From Pseudomonas frederiksbergensis (GTDB lineage: Bacteria > Pseudomonadota > Gammaproteobacteria > Pseudomonadales > Pseudomonadaceae), in NCBI RefSeq assembly GCF_003732275.1, contig NZ_MOBM01000039.1, forward strand, positions 62,001 through 126,000: a stretch of DNA of 64,000 nt, given 5' to 3'. Positions 61,659-64,000 of the stretch are shown here, piece by piece. Position numbers and translations under genes: made by a program. Each line of letters opens with the position of its first letter. The stretch's first letter is position 1. Below the pieces are notes generated by a model, which saw only the letters and a list, made by a program, of their open reading frames with translations, ran no database searches and had not been told where the DNA came from.

Positions 61659-62318
61659 TTAAGCGACCGTCAGGGCAGAGACCACCAGATCGCAGCTGCG
61701 CTGGGCATACGCCGTCAGCACCACGCGGATCTGAGGAAAGTCACGGGCCAGCACGGCAGCGAGCAAGCGCTCGAACAGCTCGAGGAACTCGCTCATCGAG
61801 GCCTTGCGCTGATCCAGCGCGAGGAAATACGCGCGGCTCATGGCCGGCTGCAAATTCTCGACGGTTTCCTGCAAGTACGGATTGTTGGCGAACGGATAGG
61901 CGGCGCGCATCACACTGAAGCTGTCGTCGACGAACGTGCGGATGTCCTGGCGTTGGTAGCTGTCGGTCAGGCGCTGCTGGATCTGCACGAACGGCGCCAT
62001 GTCGGCCTGGACTTGCCAGCCGCTGGCCACGGCGTTGCCGAGCAGAATGTACAACTCGCTCATCAACGTGCACAGGCTCTGCACCTTGTGCGCCGTGAGT
62101 TCGGTCACATGGGCGCCACGTCGCGGCAAAATCGCGATCAAGTGGCGGCGCTCGAGAATCAGCAAGGCCTCACGGACTGAACCGCGGCTGACATTGAGGG
62201 CCAGCGTGACCTTCTGTTCCTGGATGCGCTCCCCCGGCTTCATTTCGCCGCGAATGATACGTTCGGCGAGGTGGTGAGCGATTTGCTCGGCGAGGCTGTC
62301 CGGCGCCTTGAACGTCAT
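61659..62318 (-). CDS. GntR-family transcriptional regulator (FCD type)
   Basis: 219 residues. N-terminal winged helix (ADxIxxxLxxRI..GExKPGERIQE; RGSVREALLILERRHLIAIL), C-terminal all-helical FCD ligand domain (MSELYILLGNAVAS, FVQIQQRLTDSYQRQDI, DDSFSVMRAAYPFANN). FCD regulators bind small acids or sugars via a metal. The gene is divergent from xdhA, whose front holds a pair of TGAC-N6-GTCA sites, and is followed after two bases by smc. A role in controlling xanthine dehydrogenase is inferred from position only. AAGGA lies five bases before the ATG. Confidence 0.93.
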   Translation of the reverse strand: MTFKAPDSLAEQIAHHLAERIIRGEMKPGERIQEQKVTLALNVSRGSVREALLILERRHLIAILPRRGAHVTELTAHKVQSLCTLMSELYILLGNAVASGWQVQADMAPFVQIQQRLTDSYQRQDIRTFVDDSFSVMRAAYPFANNPYLQETVENLQPAMSRAYFLALDQRKASMSEFLELFERLLAAVLARDFPQIRVVLTAYAQRSCDLVVSALTVA

Positions 62319-62405
62319 GGTTGTCCTTCAAACTCTTCGATCTGCACAAGCGGCGCAGTGTAGCGCAATTGATGGGTCATGGCGGAGTGCCCACCCAGCG
62401 GTTTT

Positions 62406-62420
62406 TGGCACGATTCAAGC
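62406..62420 (+). promoter_or_regulatory. Weak candidate sigma-54 promoter upstream of xdhA
   Basis: TGGCACGATTCAAGC keeps the GG-N10-GC spacing and TGGCACG but has AAGC instead of TTGC. Nitrogen-source genes such as purine degradation are often sigma-54 dependent; this is a weak match. Confidence 0.2.
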
Positions 62421-62489
62421 AAAAGGCAAGCTATCCCGTGAGGGTCAATAATGAAGGAACGAGTCGTTGATCGACAAAATGCTATTTCC

Positions 62490-62526
62490 TGACCTTTAAG
62501 TCAGAAAATCATTGACCGAAAAGTCA
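62490..62526 (+). promoter_or_regulatory. Pair of palindromic operators in front of xdhA
   Basis: TGACCTTTAAGTCA (62490-62503) and TGACCGAAAAGTCA (62513-62526), both TGAC-N6-GTCA, 23 bases centre to centre. The second overlaps TTGACC (62512-62517), which with TAAATT (62534-62539) can be a sigma-70 promoter, so binding would block transcription. The likely binder is the divergent GntR/FCD regulator. Confidence 0.6.
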
Positions 62527-62584
62527 GACCTGATAAATTCGGCTCATGTCGGTTAACAACAATAATGAGTTTGCGAGGCCTTCC

Positions 62585-64000
62585 GTGATCCAGTTTTTAC
62601 TAAACCAGGAACTCCGTAGCGAGCACGCCCTGGACCCGAACCTGACCGTGCTCAATTACCTGCGCGAACACGTGGGCAAACCCGGCACCAAAGAAGGCTG
62701 CGCCAGCGGTGACTGTGGCGCCTGCACCGTGGTGGTTGGCGAGTTGCAGACGGACGACGATGGTCGCGAACACATTCGCTATCGCAGCCTCAATTCGTGC
62801 CTGACGTTCGTCTCCTCCTTGCACGGCAAGCAACTGATCAGCGTCGAAGACCTCAAGCATCAAGGTGAGCTGCACAGCGTGCAAAAAGCCATGGTCGAGT
62901 GCCACGGCTCGCAATGCGGTTTCTGCACGCCGGGCTTCGTGATGTCGCTGTTCGCGCTGCAAAAGAACAGCGACGAGCCCGACACCCATAAAGCCCACGA
63001 AGCGTTGGCCGGCAACCTCTGTCGCTGCACCGGTTATCGGCCGATCCTGGCCGCCGCCGAGCAATCTTGCTGCGGCAAACAACCCGACCAATTCGATGCT
63101 CGCGAAGCGGACACCATCGCTCGCCTGAAAACCATCGCCCCCACCGACATCGGCGAACTCAACAGTGGCGACAAACGCTGCCTGGTGCCGTTGACCGTGG
63201 CCGATCTGGCTGATCTCTACGACGCTTATCCACAGGCCCGCCTGCTGGCCGGCGGCACCGATCTGGCGCTGGAAGTCACGCAGTTCCACCGCACCTTGCC
63301 GGTGATGATCTACGTCGGCAACGTCGCCGAAATGAAACGCATCGAACGCTTCGACGATCGCCTGGAAATCGGCGCCGCTACCGCCCTCTCCGACTGCTAC
63401 GACGCCTTGAAGGCCGAGTACCCGGACTTCGGTGAATTGCTGCAACGCTTCGCTTCCTTGCAGATCCGCAACCAGGGCACTTTGGGCGGCAACATCGGCA
63501 ACGCCTCGCCAATCGGCGACTCGCCACCGCTGCTGATCGCCCTCGGCGCGCAGATCGTCCTGTGCAAAGGTGAAACCCGCCGCACCCTGTTGCTGGAAGA
63601 TTACTTCATCGATTACCGGGTCACCGCGCGTCAGGAAAGCGAGTTCATCGAAAAGATCATCGTGCCGCGCGCCAGCGTTGAACAACTGTTCCGCGCCTAC
63701 AAGGTATCCAAGCGTCTGGACGATGACATTTCCGCCGTTTGTGCCGCGTTCAACCTGCGTATCGACACCGGCGTGATCGCCGACGCCCGCGTTGCTTTCG
63801 GCGGCATGGCGGCCACTCCAAAACGCGCCAAAAACTGCGAAGCCGCCCTGCTGGGTGCGCCGTTCAACAACGCCACCATCGAACGCGCCTGCGCTGCATT
63901 GGCCGAAGACTTCACGCCACTCTCGGACTTCCGCGCCAGCAAGGAATACCGCCTGCTCAGTGCGCAGAACCTGCTGCGTAAATACTTCATCGAACTGCAA
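62585..64000 (+). CDS. xdhA: Xanthine dehydrogenase small subunit (Fe-S/FAD), 3' end outside window
   Basis: First 472 codons; the gene runs off the right edge, missing perhaps a dozen residues. Starts with GTG at 62585 (VIQFLLNQELRSEHALDPNL), GAGG six bases upstream; no ATG in frame. First [2Fe-2S] cluster C39, C44, C47, C72 (GCASGDCGACTVV, NSCLTF), second C111, C114, C146, C148 (CGFCTPGF, CRCTGYRP). FAD domain with LLAGGTDLALEV and RNQGTLGGNIGNASPIGDSP. Oxidises hypoxanthine and xanthine to urate with the XdhB molybdenum subunit, expected just beyond the window. Divergent from the GntR gene. Confidence 0.96.
   Translation, partial: MIQFLLNQELRSEHALDPNLTVLNYLREHVGKPGTKEGCASGDCGACTVVVGELQTDDDGREHIRYRSLNSCLTFVSSLHGKQLISVEDLKHQGELHSVQKAMVECHGSQCGFCTPGFVMSLFALQKNSDEPDTHKAHEALAGNLCRCTGYRPILAAAEQSCCGKQPDQFDAREADTIARLKTIAPTDIGELNSGDKRCLVPLTVADLADLYDAYPQARLLAGGTDLALEVTQFHRTLPVMIYVGNVAEMKRIERFDDRLEIGAATALSDCYDALKAEYPDFGELLQRFASLQIRNQGTLGGNIGNASPIGDSPPLLIALGAQIVLCKGETRRTLLLEDYFIDYRVTARQESEFIEKIIVPRASVEQLFRAYKVSKRLDDDISAVCAAFNLRIDTGVIADARVAFGGMAATPKRAKNCEAALLGAPFNNATIERACAALAEDFTPLSDFRASKEYRLLSAQNLLRKYFIELQ

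Noticed and set aside
62600-64000. Long open frame on the minus strand across xdhA
   Set aside because: It is the antisense shadow of xdhA; the plus-strand product has both Fe-S motifs and the FAD domain.

Overview
The window is a chromosomal segment of a Pseudomonas of the P. fluorescens complex. This is judged from the gene content and order (aer, acnA, two tandem cbb3 oxidase operons, ccoGHIS, hemN, anr, apt, recR, dnaX, ligA, zipA, smc, xdhA run in the order I recall from P. aeruginosa), the roughly 60% GC coding style, Shine-Dalgarno sites of the AGGAG type, and three families of REP/REPIN doublets (cores GGAGCTGCCG..GCTGCGATC, GGGAGCGAGCCTGCTCGC and GGCGAGGGAGCTTGCTCCC) typical of this group. 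There is no prophage, integron, CRISPR array, rRNA or transposase that I can see; the content is mostly core genome with a few insertions.

Layout. 1-7.0 kb: topA (cut by the left edge), a DUF1653 gene, the fadBA beta-oxidation operon, a 616-base gap holding an orphan terminator, and a small membrane protein. 7.1-16.6 kb: a universal stress protein, the ABC-F ATPase uup, the soluble lytic transglycosylase slt, a Fic-domain AMPylator, an MsbA-type ABC exporter, a small conserved protein and pdxB. 17-26.4 kb: a MATE exporter, tusA, rlmM, acnA, a CPBP membrane protease, the aerotaxis receptor aer (with a sigma-28 promoter) and a small alpha/beta hydrolase.

26.4-43.4 kb is the microaerobic respiration block: two complete ccoNOQP operons in tandem, the ccoGHIS assembly cluster (copper loading and maturation of the cbb3 oxidases), a TauE/SafE-like membrane protein, hemN (oxygen-independent haem synthesis) behind a perfect ANR box, anr itself (the oxygen-sensing FNR-type activator), and apt. 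A lower-GC secreted metallophosphoesterase gene sits in reverse orientation between ccoP1 and ccoG and interrupts this otherwise coherent block.

43.5-57.9 kb: an acyl-CoA dehydrogenase, recR-ybaB-dnaX replication/repair genes (with an MDR-family oxidoreductase between recR and ybaB), a periplasmic amino-acid-binding-like protein, a PAS-GGDEF-EAL protein with a damaged EAL metal site, an XRE regulator in a lower-GC pocket, the 4.5S SRP RNA (ffs), a zincin-type peptidase, ligA and zipA. 58.2-64 kb: smc, a GntR/FCD regulator two bases upstream of smc, and divergently xdhA (cut by the right edge), whose promoter region carries two copies of a TGAC-N6-GTCA palindrome.

No single completely new system was found. 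The best leads are the duplicated operator in front of xdhA and its link to the gntR-smc unit, the metallophosphoesterase inserted in the cbb3 locus, the orphan terminator (possible small RNA) upstream of fadBA, the Fic gene with an in-frame 12-base tandem repeat, the dual-domain c-di-GMP protein with a substituted catalytic aspartate, and a perfect 19-base palindrome in front of zipA.
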